A stretch of DNA of 64,000 nt. Source: Ilex aquifolium (lineage: Eukaryota; Streptophyta; Magnoliopsida; Aquifoliales; Aquifoliaceae). Made by a program: the position numbers and the translations under genes. The DNA is taken from positions 19,007,089 through 19,071,088 of the forward strand of contig OX637405.1 in NCBI GenBank assembly GCA_951799425.1, written 5' to 3'. Under the pieces are notes generated by a model that worked only from the letters and a program-made list of their open reading frames with translations, searched no databases and had not been told where the DNA came from. Of the stretch, positions 36,601-49,700 are shown in pieces; within the stretch, counting starts at the first letter, position 1; the number at the start of each line of letters is the position of its first letter.

Positions 36601-39600
36601 GGAAATCAAGGTGAAGTTTCAGCTGACTAGAGACTCACTCGAGGCTATGTTGAGATCAATGACCTACATCAATGAACAACTCTCAAGCGTTGTAAGCATA
36701 CTCTTGTCCATATGTGTTATGTTTGGTGTCACGGTCAGAGTTATATACGCCTCTAATAGTGAGGATTGTAGAGCTGCTGGCATTTGTTCTATTCTTCGTG
36801 TTTAACCATTTTTTTCTGCAGAACTTTTATATATATTAATTTAATATACTGTCATTTTTGTGTCTAAATTTATTCTCATAGATGGGAGGCATGGGAGAAT
36901 AGTTGCTATGCAATAAAAATCATTATGGTTCGCTCACGCTTGTTTTTTAAATTTCTCTGTACCAATGAGCATAGGAAACCTTTTTGCAGTTGTCATTTCT
37001 TTCCCATCCCAAGTCTCTGTAGGGTCATTGTTCTTCTACATTGTCTTTTAGTTAGATAAAGAGTAAATTTTGTTGGTATAGTTCATTGGAGAAGTACAAT
37101 GAAACAAGGTAAGACAAAGTTGAAGACTGTTGATTGTGAACATTTTTCTACAGTACTGAACGTCAATTTTTTGTTTTTGATGTTGATTATGAAAACACGT
37201 TTGTTATGTATAAAAGTTTCCCAAGTTGAATACATGAGGACAAGAAAAATTAAGCTAGTTTAAGCAAACAGGAAGATAGCCAACAACAATTCACATACAA
37301 GTTCAAGTAAAGCTGGTAGGGGTATCCTAGGGACTTCTAAAGATATCCTTCCGATATGATATTTGCGCACATTCTGTCTTGTACATTTGGAAAGCAGATA
37401 TAAGCTAAGCATCACCTAGAATTTGTACAAGCGATGTTCTCGAGGTCTCGGTTTAAGGCAAATGCTCATATGCAAATTTCTAATGATCCAGGTTTAAGAC
37501 ACCAGTTTTATATGAAATTCTATCTATATAGTGCAAGGCCGACTTGAAAGATTGCTGTCATTGTAAACTTTGATAAAAGAGAGAAGGAAAAGAAAGAGAA
37601 AATATTATTATGGCTCCATTAGTCTGTGTATTGACATAATGATAAAAGATGCAGAATAGAAATAACGATCCAGGTTTAAGACACCAGTTTTATATGAAAT
37701 TCTATCTATATAGTGCAAGGCCGACTTGAAAGATTGTTGTCATTGTAAACTTTGATAAAAGAGAGAAGGAAAATAAATAGAGAAAAAATATTATTATGGC
37801 TCCATTAGTCTGCTTATTAACATAATGATAAAAGATGCAGAATAGAAATCTTTTATAATAAAACAAAACAATAATAGAAAAGGACTAAACTACTCCTAAT
37901 ATTAGCATCTTCTAACACCCCCCACTTAAACTCATAGTATGGTAGCAGAAAATATCAGGAGTTTACTAAGAAGAAGATGGAAAGACATATGGTGGGAGAT
38001 TTCGTAACAAAATCTGCCAACTACATAGGCGAGGAAAGGGATGGAAGATTGATAGTGTGCAACTGAAGATGATGTCGCACAAAATGATAGTTAATCTCGA
38101 TAAGTTTTGTATGCTCATGAAACTCCGAATTTTAGGTGATTTGAATTGCAATCTTCTTGTCGCATTGGGATAGGATTAGACATAGAAATGCCAAAAATGA
38201 GCAAGTAAACATTATAACTTTAGCAATTGTAGTGGAAGCAAGAGCACGATACTCGACCTCAGCAGAAGAACGAACAACTACAGTTTGTTTTTTGCTCTGT
38301 GAGGAAATAAGGGAATCACCAAGAAAGAGACAGAAGTTAGTGATCCATAGAGTTGTCGACCAAGTTATCATCTGAATAAGCCTTGAGTTCAAGGAAGAAA
38401 AAGAAAATTATAGACTTTGGTACAGTGTACTACGAAGATAACGAAGACAACAGTCCAGTGGACAGTGGTAGGTGAAACAACAAACTAATTAATAAAATGA
38501 ATGACATAGGAGATGTCTGGGTGAGTAAATGTAAGATACTCTGAGCTGTCCACAATAGTGTGATATAGGATAGGATTAGAGAATAAAATACCCTTGAAGA
38601 AAGAGTAACGAATATTGAGCTCTAAGGGTGTCTCAACGTTTGAGTGTCTGATAAGCGGGCTTGCTGTATAAGATCTGAAGAACATTTGGATCAAGAGATG
38701 ACATACCTCAATCCCCAAGAAATATCAGAGTTGACTCAAATCTTTCATTTCAAAATGATTCTGCAATCTATTTTTCAACAGCAGAATGCCAACATTGTCA
38801 TCATCAGTAACTGTTGTCATCTTAGCAACCGGAGAAAATGCCTATTTGTAATCTATGCAATACTCTTGAGCAAATCCTTTTGCTATCAAGTTGGCCTTGT
38901 AGTGTTCCACATAACTATTAATTTGGTTTTCATTTTGTAAACCCACTTACAACTAACTATGTGTTTTCCATAGGGTAATAACACCAACTTCTAGGTTCCA
39001 GTCTTGTACTGTGTAGGAAGTTCCTCATCCATAGCCTGTTTACAAAGATGATTAACAATAGCTTCCCATTAGGAGGTTGGTTTAGAAAGAGAGTGGAGAG
39101 AAACCAAGAAAGAACAAAAGTCAATAGAATAGTAAGAGTTAGAGAAACTAAGTCAATCTAGACACTTACGAGGGCGTTGAGGATGGTGAGGAACATGATC
39201 CACATTGTTAGAACCTTGAGTGACAGTAGAGGAGTGGGAGGTACTGCATTTGTAGAAGAGACAACTATAGTTTTGTGAGCATATATACACAATATGAAGA
39301 CGATTTATCGACAAATCAAAAGAAGGCACACCAAAGATACTGATATCATGAATATGTGTCGAGCAAAACATCAGTAAAAAATGGGTTATTGTAAATTAGA
39401 TCAGTCTTACACAAATTGAGGAACTAGATGAATAGAAAAGGAGAGAATATGTTCTATAAACATGATGAGGGGCATAGAGTTTGTGTAACTTGGAATAAAC
39501 GTGAGTGAAAGGGATACAAATTAAGTGTAGAGTTTCCGTATATATAGTCAAATAATAAAGGTACAATAAGGATAAAAAAGGTAAAACGAATGTAAAAAGG

Positions 39601-41568
39601 AAAACCCTAATAAACTAGGTTATAACTCCAACACTCCCCCTCAAGTTGGGCGCAAAAATATCAACTAAGCCAAGCTTGACAACCGAGTCCTGAAGAATGG
39701 ATAGAGTGACAGGTTTGGTAAAACATCAGCAACCTGATCATTGGTCCCCACAAACAATGGAGTGACAATACCACAACTAACCTTCTCCCAAAGAAAGTGA
39801 ACATCGATCTCTATATGCTTCGTCCTCTCGAGTAGTACAAAGTCAGAAGAGAGCTATATAGCAAATCGATTATCACAATATAATGTAGATGGAGAAGTCA
39901 CTGGAAATCCCAACTCGCCAAGAATCGATTGTAGCCAAATAATTTCACACGTGCCAAGTGCTAGTGCACAATATTTTGCCTCTGCTGATAAGCGGGAGAC
40001 AACTGCCTGCTTCTTGCTCTTCCAAGAAATAAGATGATTCCCTCAAAAAGCACAGAAGCCCGTAGTATATCGACCGTCACACGCTCCCCCATAATCTGAA
40101 TCTAAATAACAGGCTAGAGAACCAGTCTGAGATCCTGATGCATAGAACAATTCAAGTCCAGGACAAGACTTGAGGTACCGAAGAATATGATAAACTGCAT
40201 CAAGATGAGGCTGACATGGCCTGTGAATGAACTGACTAGCTCGGCTAACAGCGAATGAAATGTCTGGCCTAGTGTTGGCTAGGTATATAAGTCTACCTAC
40301 CAACCTCTGATAGACAGTCGGATTTTTCAACTCCTCACCTTCAGTAGTAAGCTTCAAGTTTGGAATCATGGGTGATGATGCCTGTTTGCACCCCAGCATC
40401 CCAGTGTCTAAGAGAAGATCCAGAACAGAACATACTTTTTATGAGAAAAAATAATACCCTTGCTGCTACGGGCAACCTCAATCCCAAGAAAGTATCGCAG
40501 AAATCCAAGATCCTTCACATCGAAGGCCTTCCCAAGGTCTATCTTGACCTGTGCAATCCCAGAAATATCATTCCCGTAATAATAATATCATCTACATATA
40601 CCAAAAGGATGACACACTGTCCAGAAGTATTCCGTTGAATAAAACATGGGAAAATTGGAAGGAGGTACACCAAACTAGACTTATTTGACAAAAAGTACAC
40701 AGAAAAAAATGTAGGGTTGTTAAGTCCTTAATTTTGATACTTATTTGTAACTAAGTACACAATTTGAATTTGGATGATTTTATTATGACTCTTTTGTCCT
40801 CCATTGATCCATGTGTATTTTCTTTGGAAAGTGGTGCATTAAATATCTCCTAGTTTTATGGGAGAACTTTTAAAAAGTACGCATGAATCAAGGTGCATTA
40901 TATATATATATATAAATAAATTCGTAATTATCTAAATTTTGAATTATCTTTAATTCACCTTGATTCATGCGTATTTTTTTTTGGAAAGTGATTTTATTTT
41001 CAAATTATATTTATGCAATAAATATTTACTACTACTAGTTTTATAGGAGAATTTTAATATTTCGTTTATTTTAGAATATATCACTTGTTTGAATTTCAAA
41101 ATTTGTAATATCCGAACTCCATAATAGTGTAACAAAAACAGTGTAACAAATACACTGTAACAAAGACAGTGTAACAATACACTGTAACAAAAAAGTAATG
41201 TTCAGTAGTTTTGTGCATGTGGTAACAAATTCAAAACAGAGATGAACTGTTTTAAATGAAATTATATGAAAATATATGTTTGACAAAATGTAATAGTACA
41301 ATAATTTGTGTAAATGGCTTGTTACACTGTTACACTTTTATTGTTACACTATTCAGGTATTAAATTTATTTGAAAATAAAACCACTTTAAAAAAAAAAAA
41401 AACGCATGAATCAAGGTGCATTAAATATAATTTGAAAACAAAATCACTTTCCAAAAAAAATTTGCATAAATCAAGGGAGGACATACAAATATAGAATATT
41501 AAAGTTCTCCCACATATATATATATATATCTATAAATTCGTATATATATACGCATAAATTCGTGTATG

Positions 41569-41615
<47 letters not shown>

Positions 41616-44600
41616 TAACAAATACACATGAATCAAGATGCATTAAAGATAAGAAATTTTGAATTAAATGACCCTAAAAGGGGTATTTAGGTCTTTGTAC
41701 CCATGTAGTGTACTTATTTTCAAAACATTTTTTAATGTGTACTTTTTGCCAAATAAGTCTAATTAAGTGTACCGACTTCCAAAGAACCCATAAAACATAT
41801 ATGATCACAATGACATCTGGTGAACCCTAAACGTATAATTACATCACCAAACCGAGAAAACTAGGCTCGTGGTGACTGTTTCAGTCCATAAAGAGACTTA
41901 CGCAGTCGACACACCTTGAAGAATCCATATAAATAATCTCGTCCAGATCACCATGAAGAAACACATTCTTCACATCTAACTGATGAAGATGCCAAAAGTA
42001 CTCCGCAGCCAGAGAAAAAATCAATCGAACAGTAGTCAATTTTGTCACGGGGGCAAATGTAACACCAAAATCACGACCTGGTACCAGAGTAAAGCCTTTC
42101 GTCACAAGTCTAGCCTTGTGACGATCAATAGTACCATCCGCAAGAAATTTCAGGGTGTAAATCCAGCGATAACCAACAGGCTTCACCCCTGAAGGTAAAG
42201 AGACAATATCTCACGTATTATTACGCTGAAGAGCGTCCATCTCCGTTTGTATGGCAAAAATCCACTGGGGCTCCCGCATAGCCTCTGAAACAGAGCGAGG
42301 AACCGACGTATCTGATAAGGCCATGCTATAAGCTCGAAATGTAGGAGACAGATCACCACAAGAAACATAAGCAGGGATCAGATATAAAGTCCTGGCAGTC
42401 CAACCATAACGAACAACTGGATGACGATCAGGCTGCGGATAACGACGCCCTAAATCATCATCCTCCACTGATAATGTCTCATCAGGGAAAACAACTGGCT
42501 CAGTACCTGCAATCTCATAAGTACTAACAACAGGTGCATCAATATGCTCAACGAACTGAGAAATATTACCCGCATCACTTGAGGTAAGGAGGATAGGGGA
42601 TGACAGCGAGGGCGACGAACATAAACCTGCAAAGGAAAAGAGACTGGTGACTCTGTACTGATAGGGATGAGTGGCTTTGGAGGAGGAGAGACTGATGACT
42701 TTGCAGTGATAGTGACCAATGACTATGACTCCTGTGGTAACGAAAAATCAAAGAGAGTATCATCAACTAGAGGGGTAGACATAGGACTGGAAGAAAAATA
42801 AGGAATATGCTCAAGAAAGATAACATCTAGACTATGATACATACGACGCCTAATAGGATTATAACACCGATACCTCTTAGACTGATGACAATAGCCCACA
42901 AAGATACAACGAATCGCTTTATTATCAAGTTTATGGCGAGTAGGAGACCGATCCTGAACAAAACATGTGCATCTAAAAACACGAGGGGGGACCGGAAAAA
43001 GTGTCATCTCAAGGAATAAGACCTGTAAGAGTCCTATGCTGAAGAACACGACTTGATGTACGATTGCACAGAAAGGTAGAAGTCAAAACAACAAAATGCC
43101 AATAAGATTTTGGTACTTCCATACCTCTAAGCATACAACGTACCATCCCTATCAGACTCTTATTTTTCCTTTCAACAACTCCATTTTACTCAGGAGTATA
43201 TGGACAAGTGAGTTGCTGAAAGATACCCTGAGAAGAAAGGTGAGACACTAAGGCATAAGACACATATTCTTTGGCATTATCCGATCAAAGAGCATGAACA
43301 ATGACATCGAATTGTGTCTTAATCATCTGGAGAAACTGAGTAATTATAGGGAGTACATCGGACTTCCTATGCAAAAAGTAGACCCAAGTACAACGAGTAT
43401 GGTCATCTATAAATGTCACATAGTATCGAACACCTGACAGAGCAGTAACAGGAGAGGGTCCCCAAATATCAGAGTGTATTAGATCAAATGGCTTGGGTGA
43501 CTGGTGCATGCGAGGAATATAATTGGTCCTAACATGTTTCGATAGGGAACATATAACACATTTAAGTTTACCACCAACACAGGCATTGCTCAAAGCAGGA
43601 AACAACATACATAAATATTTAAAATTTATATGTCCAAAACGGTCATGCTACAACTGAACAGTTTGTGACGAAAAATCATAACGACAAGGACTAGGTAAAA
43701 TACTAGCATGCAAGCTTGGAATAGATAAAGACAAAGCAGGTGATGGAGGTGGAGGAACTGGTGAAACTGGAGGTGAATCGCCTAGATAATAAAATCCATC
43801 TCTCTCATGTCCCCTGATAATAATCCTCCTAGTACTCAGGTCCTACAAATAACACGAATCAAATAAGAACACAACCGCACTGAGAAAATCTCTGGTTAAT
43901 TGATGTACGGATAATAGATTCATGGCCAACTTTGGCGCATGAAAAACTGAATGTAATGTAAAGCCATCTGGGAGGCGGACTGTACCCCTACTAACAATAG
44001 GGGCATGTGTCTCATCTGTTAGCTGAACCTGTGTATGTAACTGCTCGTCAAAAGTGGTGAAGTGATGGGCCTCACCTTTCATATGACCATTCGCACCCGA
44101 GTCCAGCATCCAAAGAGGAGACGGACTGATGCGAGCATAAAGGTACGAGGTATAACTGTAGTGGTGGAAGTGGCAGTAGCAGAAGTCGGACCCTGAGAAG
44201 TTAGGGCGGACATAAGTATATCTAATCGGGAAGTGATAGCATTTATATTACTCTGTCAAGGAGGAACAGTAGGAGCAGCAACAGGAGCAGCGACAGTAGG
44301 TGGTGGTATCTTAGCAATAACAATAGTACGGCCGCGAATAGGCGGTTTAAGCTCCGGATGGAGCTTCCAACAAGCAGCCCTGAGATGTCCTGATCGGCCA
44401 CAATAATCACACTGACGAGAATCCCCCTGTTTGCGCTGATTTGGGGCGCCTGTCCACCTCTGGCTGAGGATCCTGAATGAGACCCGACAATAGCTGCAAG
44501 GGCGATCTGGTCGGCCGGAGGTGTCAAGGCTGCAATTGGAAGTGATGCAATACAGACGCGGCGCTCATGCTGCTCAATCATCGCATACACCTCATAAAGA

Positions 44601-46704
44601 TACAGAAGCCTCATCATCGACAAGATCTGTGAACGAGGTCCTTCAAACTCATTACGAAGTCCCATAAGGAACTTGTGAATCCTATCCTCTTGCTCTCGAG
44701 TATGCAGGAATGTCATTCCCTCGGGCTCTATCCTCGGAATAGCAGCAAGAGGACGTAGAGTCTCATACTCAAGCCAACGTTGGGCCAAATAGCCATAATA
44801 ACCCTGAACCATCATATCTCCATGCCGAGCATATGAGAGCTCCTGAGAAACCTCATAAACACTAACTCCCCATCCTGACTGAGAATGTATCTCTGATAAT
44901 GCACTCCATAGCTTTGGAACAAAGTTATGAAATTGGTGAATCCTGCAAATAGTTGGCTCCATCGAGCCAAATAACCATCCAAGAATAGTGCAGTTCTCAA
45001 AAAATCACGCAGAATATCCAGGGTCGTCATCAGCCGACTTTGGATGAGATCCTGTCAGCCAACCAAGCTTCCCTACACGGCCTAAGAAAAGTTAGAATGA
45101 ACGTGACCACTTAGCGAAGTTACGACCATTCAACAACTGTGTCGTAACCTTTTGAGAGATCATGCCCTGCATTGCTGGTAATGCAATTGTGCCAGTAGGT
45201 ACTGTATACTGGTCAAACATAAAAGGGGAAGTACTAATAGATGTCTCAAAGGTTGGGGTCTCAACGGTAGAGGTGTCAACAGTAGGTTTCTTATGTCCCT
45301 CAGTAGTAGTCATATCAACAATACTAGGGCACCTGTGATAGAAAAATAACTCTTAAGATAAATAGAGGGATAAAATGAGGGAGAACAATATACCTCAAGT
45401 CAACAATAGCGACAGATAAAGAAGGTCCAGAAAACTCCCAAATAATCAGGTCACGGTGCCCAGAAATCCAGAAAATATAAAAGTGATCTACCTACATCAA
45501 AAGCAGATCAACGGAGAAGAGGATTCGCTCCCTCCTAAAAAAGTCCTAGATACTGTAACCTGGCAGCACTGTGACGTAGTGTGTGAAGGACGAAGCTACA
45601 ACGAAAAACGCGACCTGACAATGGGCTGGACAGTGACCCAGTAGTAGGGATTGGGTTGGGCAGTGGGCTGGTCTGGGTTGGGCAGTGGGTTGGTCTGGGT
45701 TGGGTTCGGTTTATAGACTTGGGTTGATTTAATATGATTAGTTTATACCATGGGCAGTGTATTGGATTTGTCGGTGGTTTTGGATGGGAGGCTGGGTCTG
45801 ATGCCCTTTGAATGCTGGTTTATGCTGTTTGTCGGTTTTGGGTGTGACGCTATGGTGGGTGGCAGTAGGTAGCGCTGGGCAGTGGATTGTGCAATGATTT
45901 ATTGGCTCAGTTCGTTGAGTGTGCTTGTCGGTGGAGTCGGTCGTTGAGTGGTATATGTGGCTGTCGGTGGTATATGTTGAAGGTGAGGTTTGTCGGCAGC
46001 GGCAGTAGGCTAAAGGCAGTTTGTTCGCTAGTATGTGGGTTTGTGGGCAGTGGGTTTTTCGCTGTTATGTGGGTCGCTGCAGTGGGTTTGTCGCTGGGTT
46101 TTGTTTGTTAGTTTGGGCAGTCGGTGAGGGATGCAAGGATGCTGGTTTGATGTTTGTTGTTTGTTGTCGCTGGGCAGTGGGTTGCTGCTGTTGCTAATCT
46201 GGAGCAGTCACGGTGGCTGGTGGTAGTGTGGTGACTGGTGGCTGCAACGTGGAAGAGGGGCTAGGGTTAGGCTAGGGTTAGGGTTGTGGCTTTGATACCA
46301 ACTTGGAATAAACGTGAGTGAAAACGGATACAAACTAAGTGTAGAGCCCCCGTATATATAGTCAAACAATAAAGGTATAATAAGAATAAAAAAGATAAAA
46401 CGAATGTAAAAAGGAAAACCCTAATAAATTAGGCTATAACTCCAACAGTGTAATAGGATCGTATCAACTGTACCATTTCTAATCCTCAACATATCAAGAA
46501 AAACACAAAAAAGTTGAACAAGGGGTAAGTTTAGCATGAAGAGCACTAGGGAACAAGACAAAGAGGAGCATCTAAACAAACGTAAGGTGAAATAATTAGG
46601 TGGCATACCAACACAATTTCTCAAAGGTGGAGATTTCCAAAGGATAATGGGAATGCAAGTTATCAAATTAAGCGTAGTAGGAATTACTTCATCCACCCCT
46701 AACC

Positions 46705-46738
<34 letters not shown>

Positions 46739-49700
46739 CCCAAAACCAAAAAAAAAAAAAGAAAAAAGAAAAAAACACTTGGCGACTTATCTAGACAGTA
46801 TAAGAGAGTATATTGTTTCTATAATGTGTCGGTATTAAATAGTGCCACCAGATTCTAACTGATCATGAAAGGAATTAAATGAATCTGCTCCTTGATCACA
46901 TTGAATGAACTTAATAGGAGAGAAATATTGAGTACGTATCAATACACAAAAAATAATAAATATAAAAAGGCATTCAGGATAATGTTTCATTATGTACGAT
47001 CAACAATACCTAGAATAGTCATAAATGAAATAGATATAATATCTTCATCTATGAAGCAAAAATACTCTGTTAAGGTCGACGTATTCATGTCGGGTACGAT
47101 ACTTGTCGGATATTTAATAATACGTGTTCGATACACACTGGACATATCCGATAATATTATAGAAGACTTCGCAAAAGAAGATGTACAATTTATAAGTTTA
47201 ATCTTTATCCTTTTCCCTTGAATTCATGTACAATGAAACACATAAAGCAAAATCTATATGACTTTAAAAACAGATGGGTGTTTCGTAAATGTTATCTACT
47301 ATCCCATGTCAAAAAGAGTCTAGACCGACGTGGCGTGGCGTTGTTGGATACTTTTGATGATAAAATGAGTTAATTACATTATATTTCTTGGTAATAAGTA
47401 CTCCTAAGCAAGTCAACCGGTCAAATGGTGGTTCTGATCAAGGTTACCTGGATTGCGGGTCGGTTGGGTACGTGGTACGGGTATAGGTGCGGGTTACGTT
47501 ACTTTTTCCGGTACGCGGTGCGGTGGGGGTAGGCTTTAGATGGTACGCTATTTTGGGTCGTATTTCACTTTGAACTATTATCCAGATCGTTTTCATTATT
47601 ACAAAGAATTATATAAATTTATACATTATACATATAATCAATTGTTACTTGTTTTGAACCTATAATTTGCTCACTCTTATTTTATTTATATATGTATAAT
47701 ATATCATTTAATTAACATTTATTTTGTATTTGTTGTACGAATTTAAAGGCAAATCAAGACCAATAACAACACTTCAACTAATAATCATGTATAAAAAAGT
47801 AATGGTTGCATATTTTATTATCAAAAAAAGTCAGAATATAAATTTAAAGACTTAAAATTTAAAAAATAACATACTAGAGAGCGATTAAATAGCTTCCTTC
47901 TTGAAGCACAAATCAAAATAACACTCTTAAACTTCTAACAAGTCTCAAATAAAAATTACTTAATAATAAGAAAAAATTGGAGTACATGAGTTAATTGTCA
48001 ACTCTTTTCCCTTTATCTTTCGCAGTGTTCCCTCCTCTTGCAAAGTTACTAATTTGAGTCTGATGCAGTCCGGAATGACGGAGTGGTGGCCTGCTAGAAC
48101 TAGTAGGTGGCCTGTCAACAGAGACGGGCATAGAAGCATGTAAGGATGAAGCTTCCCGATCTTCATCTCTAGCAATGGTAGAACTCTCTGTGTTGTCATC
48201 CTCCAAGGATTTTCATCTCAAATCCTCCAATCTCACACTACAATTATCTATATATGTGTGCTCTGGATTTATATCCCATTTCTTAAAAGGGCTATCTTTA
48301 TAGCTTTCACTGAAATGTGATTGGAAACGAATATTTGAATGGATGAAAACCAATTTGTCAGCTCTGGTAGAATTCAATCTGTTTCTCTTGACATTGTGAA
48401 TAAATGAATACGTGCTCCAATTTCTTTCAACTGAAGAATTTGTAATTGGTTGTGATAACACCTTTTATGAAAAAATAATAAGACACATTAATAATGATAA
48501 TTAACAATTGAAATAAATAACTTGTAATTTAAATTAGTACATTTTTCGCCACATCTACTAATTCTGGAGTTTCCGAACCAAATGTCGACCACTAATTAAT
48601 AGTATCTATGGTCACAACATCTGTTTGAGCAGCTGTCATAGCATAAAGACCCTTTCGCAAGTGAAAATGTGTATACTGTTCTCGCAATTGTTTTGCTTCT
48701 TCTACATCTTCTGCTATCTTTTCAAAAGCTTTCATAACACCTATGATGACCTCCCTATCTTGATTTGGAGTGTTCCAAACTGTACCTCCCAGTGCTAGCT
48801 TAGTAAGATATTGGGTATCATAAAACCGTGGTGTTAGTGCAAGTCCAAGACAATGCAAAGGAATATTCATCTTCTCCCATCTGTCAAGTACAATTTTTTC
48901 AATTTGGGAAAATTTATCAATGTGTTTTTCATCCCTCATAATATCTTTTATTTCACAAAGCATACTGTCCATCTTTTCATAAATCTCACCCATTTTTTGA
49001 TCTTTCCCATCACAAAATTTAATAAGAAAAAATATGGGCTTTGTGATACTTATGATATTCTCCACATCCTCCCAAAATTCTTTACTAATAACGGTTTCTG
49101 TAACAAAAGCACTCCTAACTTTCTTGTGTGTTCATCCCCAGATTTCACCAATTCTTTCTATGATTTGAGAACAATGGTAGTTGCAAGAGACTCTCTACAG
49201 TTAACAAGTCGCTTCAACAAAATATAATGCGATGCAAATCTAGTGTTAGCCACTTTTAATAGCTCCAATTTAGACTGAGCCCTAAACATAGCCAAATCAT
49301 GTGTATGGTTCAAGAAATATTTAACAATAGACTTTTTCCTTCTATAAGTATTTCTAAACCGCTCAAATTCCTTTGCAAAGTCTTTAAAAATTAGATTCAG
49401 AGTATGAACAATACAAAGAGACCAAAATATGTATTTGTGTACTTTTTTCCACTTCTTTCCCCGCAAGTTTACAATTTACTGTGTTATCGGTCACTACTTG
49501 AATGACATTTAGTGGACCTACTTCTTCGATGACTTTCAACAAAAAATCAGTAATTGCTTTACGTGTTTTCTCTATCCCAAAAAATCCTTAGCATATAAAA
49601 ACATAGCTCCACGACTATTTGCAGCAATGATATTAATAAGTGGTTGATGCTTCACATTAGTCCACTCATCTGATACAATGGATACCCCATTAGAATACCA

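Larger units (their letters stand above)
40648..41789. mobile_element. Mutator-like element inside copia G RT, 1142 bp
   Basis: A perfect 9-bp target duplication ATAAAACAT (40639-40647 and 41790-41798) flanks it. The ends are inverted: GGGAAAATTGGAAGGAGGTA at the left and the complement GGGTTCTTTGGAAGTCGGTA at the right. The arms continue with AGACTTATTTGACAAAAAG against AGACTTATTTGGCAAAAAG. Removing it rejoins the RT frame (CHCDHICF to [13 protein letters not shown]). No transposase. Confidence 0.92.
39488..46447 (-). mobile_element. copia element G, full-length, 6960 bp, inserted in copia F
   Basis: LTRs are at 39488-39633 (146 bp) and 46301-46447 (147 bp). The target duplication GTGTA is perfect (39483-39487 and 46448-46452). 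The primer site TGGTATCAAAGCC (minus, 46288-46300) adjoins the 5' LTR and GAGGGGGAG (39634-39642) the 3' LTR. Gag, protease, integrase, RT and RNase H are all present on the minus strand, with scattered stops. Its RT is split by a Mutator-like element at 40648-41789. It lies in intron 5, antisense to the host gene. Confidence 0.93.

Noticed and set aside
46261..46287. Interstitial telomere repeat
   Set aside because: There are only three TAGGGTT-like words, not the plant TTTAGGG in tandem.
46892..47221. 109-codon plus-strand frame as a gene
   Set aside because: Its first part runs opposite copia F integrase, and the rest has no resemblance to a protein family.
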